Of a stretch of DNA of 23,304 nucleotides, positions 22,587-23,304 are shown piece by piece. The stretch is from the NCBI GenBank assembly GCA_030740135.1, contig JASLXW010000005.1, positions 3,144-26,447 of the forward strand, read 5' to 3'. Each line of letters starts with the position of its first letter. Within the stretch, counting starts at the first letter, position 1. Below the pieces are notes generated by a model. The model saw only the letters and a list, made by a program, of their open reading frames with translations, was not told the origin of the DNA and searched no databases. Both the position numbers and the translations under genes were made by a program. The stretch is from Nitrospinota bacterium (GTDB taxonomy: Bacteria > UBA8248 > JACPRG01).

Positions 22587-23304
22587 ATGCTCATCATCCC
22601 CGCAATCGATCTGAAAGGCGGGCGCTGCGTCCGGCTCTTCCAGGGACGGCGGGACCGGGAAACGGTCTTCAGCGGCGATCCGGTCGGTGCCGCGCGGCGG
22701 TGGGAGGACTTGGGCGCACGGCGGCTCCACGTCGTGGACCTGGACGGGGCCTTCGAGGGCGAGAGCGCCAACCTGCGCATCCTCGAGGAGATCGCCGGAA
22801 AGGCTTCCGTCCCCGTCCAGTTCGGCGGCGGTGTCCGGGGCGAGGCGGGTCTTCGGCGCGCGTTCGACGCCGGGGCCTCTTTCGTCATCCTGGGCACGGC
22901 GCTCCACAGAGACCCGGATTTCTCCGTCGCGGCGATTCGCGAGAATCCCGGGCGGATCATCCTCGGGATTGACGCCCGGGACGGAAAGGCGGCCGTCTCC
23001 GGCTGGGAGGAAGAAACAGAGGTGGAAGCCGCCGATCTGGCGAAACGGTACGAGGCGGAGAACCCGGCGGCTGTGGTGTTCACCGACATCTCCCGGGACG
23101 GAGCGATGGGCGGTCCGAACCTGGAAGCCACGCGGGCGCTGGCGAAACGGCTGTCCGCGCCGGTCATCGCCTCGGGCGGGGTTTCGTCCATCGAGGATGT
23201 TTCCGCCCTGCTGCCCCTCGAGGCCGACGGGGTCGCCGGCGTTATCACGGGAAGGGCCATCTACGAGGGCCGGCTGGGTCTCGCCGCCGCCCTGACGCTT
23301 GTCG
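22587..23304 (+). CDS. hisA: Phosphoribosylformimino-AICAR ribotide isomerase, partial
   Basis: The ATG at 22587, with AGGA eight bases upstream, opens a frame that stays open for 239 codons to the window edge. The product is a TIM barrel that begins MLIIPAIDLKGGRCVRL and contains FGGGVRGEAGLRRA, GIDARDGKAAVSGW, TDISRDGAMGGPNLE and ASGGVSSIEDV. The catalytic aspartates D8 and D129 are at the same positions as in well-studied HisA proteins. It catalyses the Amadori rearrangement before HisFH. Only the last few residues are missing. The GxSGW and TDISRDG patterns distinguish it from HisF. Confidence 0.95.
   Translation, partial: MLIIPAIDLKGGRCVRLFQGRRDRETVFSGDPVGAARRWEDLGARRLHVVDLDGAFEGESANLRILEEIAGKASVPVQFGGGVRGEAGLRRAFDAGASFVILGTALHRDPDFSVAAIRENPGRIILGIDARDGKAAVSGWEEETEVEAADLAKRYEAENPAAVVFTDISRDGAMGGPNLEATRALAKRLSAPVIASGGVSSIEDVSALLPLEADGVAGVITGRAIYEGRLGLAAALTLV

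Overview
The window is a GC-rich bacterial chromosome segment, probably from an uncultivated lineage and possibly a draft or metagenome assembly. The order rho, rpmE, prfA, prmC, murA, hisG, hisD, hisB, hisH, hisA, preceded by coaE and two tandem DUF507 genes, resembles Desulfobacterota (former Deltaproteobacteria) and related lineages such as Methylomirabilota. The form II CoxL-type hydroxylase next to a luciferase-like oxidoreductase would also fit the latter. This placement comes from gene order and protein character, not from a search.

Positions 1-6941 (minus strand) form an oxidative/hydrolytic cluster, read right to left. It holds a three-subunit molybdenum hydroxylase (2Fe-2S, molybdopterin and FAD subunits), an M20 amidohydrolase with an apparent frameshift, an M24 metallopeptidase, and the start of a luciferase-like flavin oxidoreductase that leaves the window. 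A small MITE-like element with 17-bp perfect terminal inverted repeats sits between the two hydrolases and supplies two bases of the M20 stop codon. The substrate of the cluster cannot be read from the sequence.

Positions 7070-8430 are an accessory island. It carries a truncated IS1-type transposase end, the C-terminal remnant of an AAA-type ATPase, and three small genes of unknown function, one of them a 58-residue gene. Part of it is visibly AT-richer than its surroundings. Degenerate copies of an IS-end-like sequence lie at both edges in opposite orientation. Next comes a small membrane-anchored haem-binding protein gene split by a one-base frameshift in a G run.

Positions 9187-11145 (plus strand) hold moaD and moaE, which encode molybdopterin synthase and could serve the molybdenum enzyme at the left. 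They are followed by tRNA-Gly(CCC) with its own promoter and a PHP-family phosphoesterase. Positions 11185-13774 hold a WYL-like regulator, two DUF507 genes and coaE.

Positions 13771-23304 are core genes. A near-consensus promoter overlapping the coaE stop codon drives rho through a long structured leader. rho most likely starts at a TTG behind a perfect Shine-Dalgarno sequence and ends at a strong intrinsic terminator. rpmE, prfA, prmC, murA and hisG-hisD follow as tightly packed or overlapping genes, then hisB-hisH and a partial hisA after short gaps. No clearly undescribed multi-gene system was found. The strongest leads are the molybdenum hydroxylase cluster of unknown substrate, the mosaic island, the MoaD tail beyond its Gly-Gly, and the rho leader and start.
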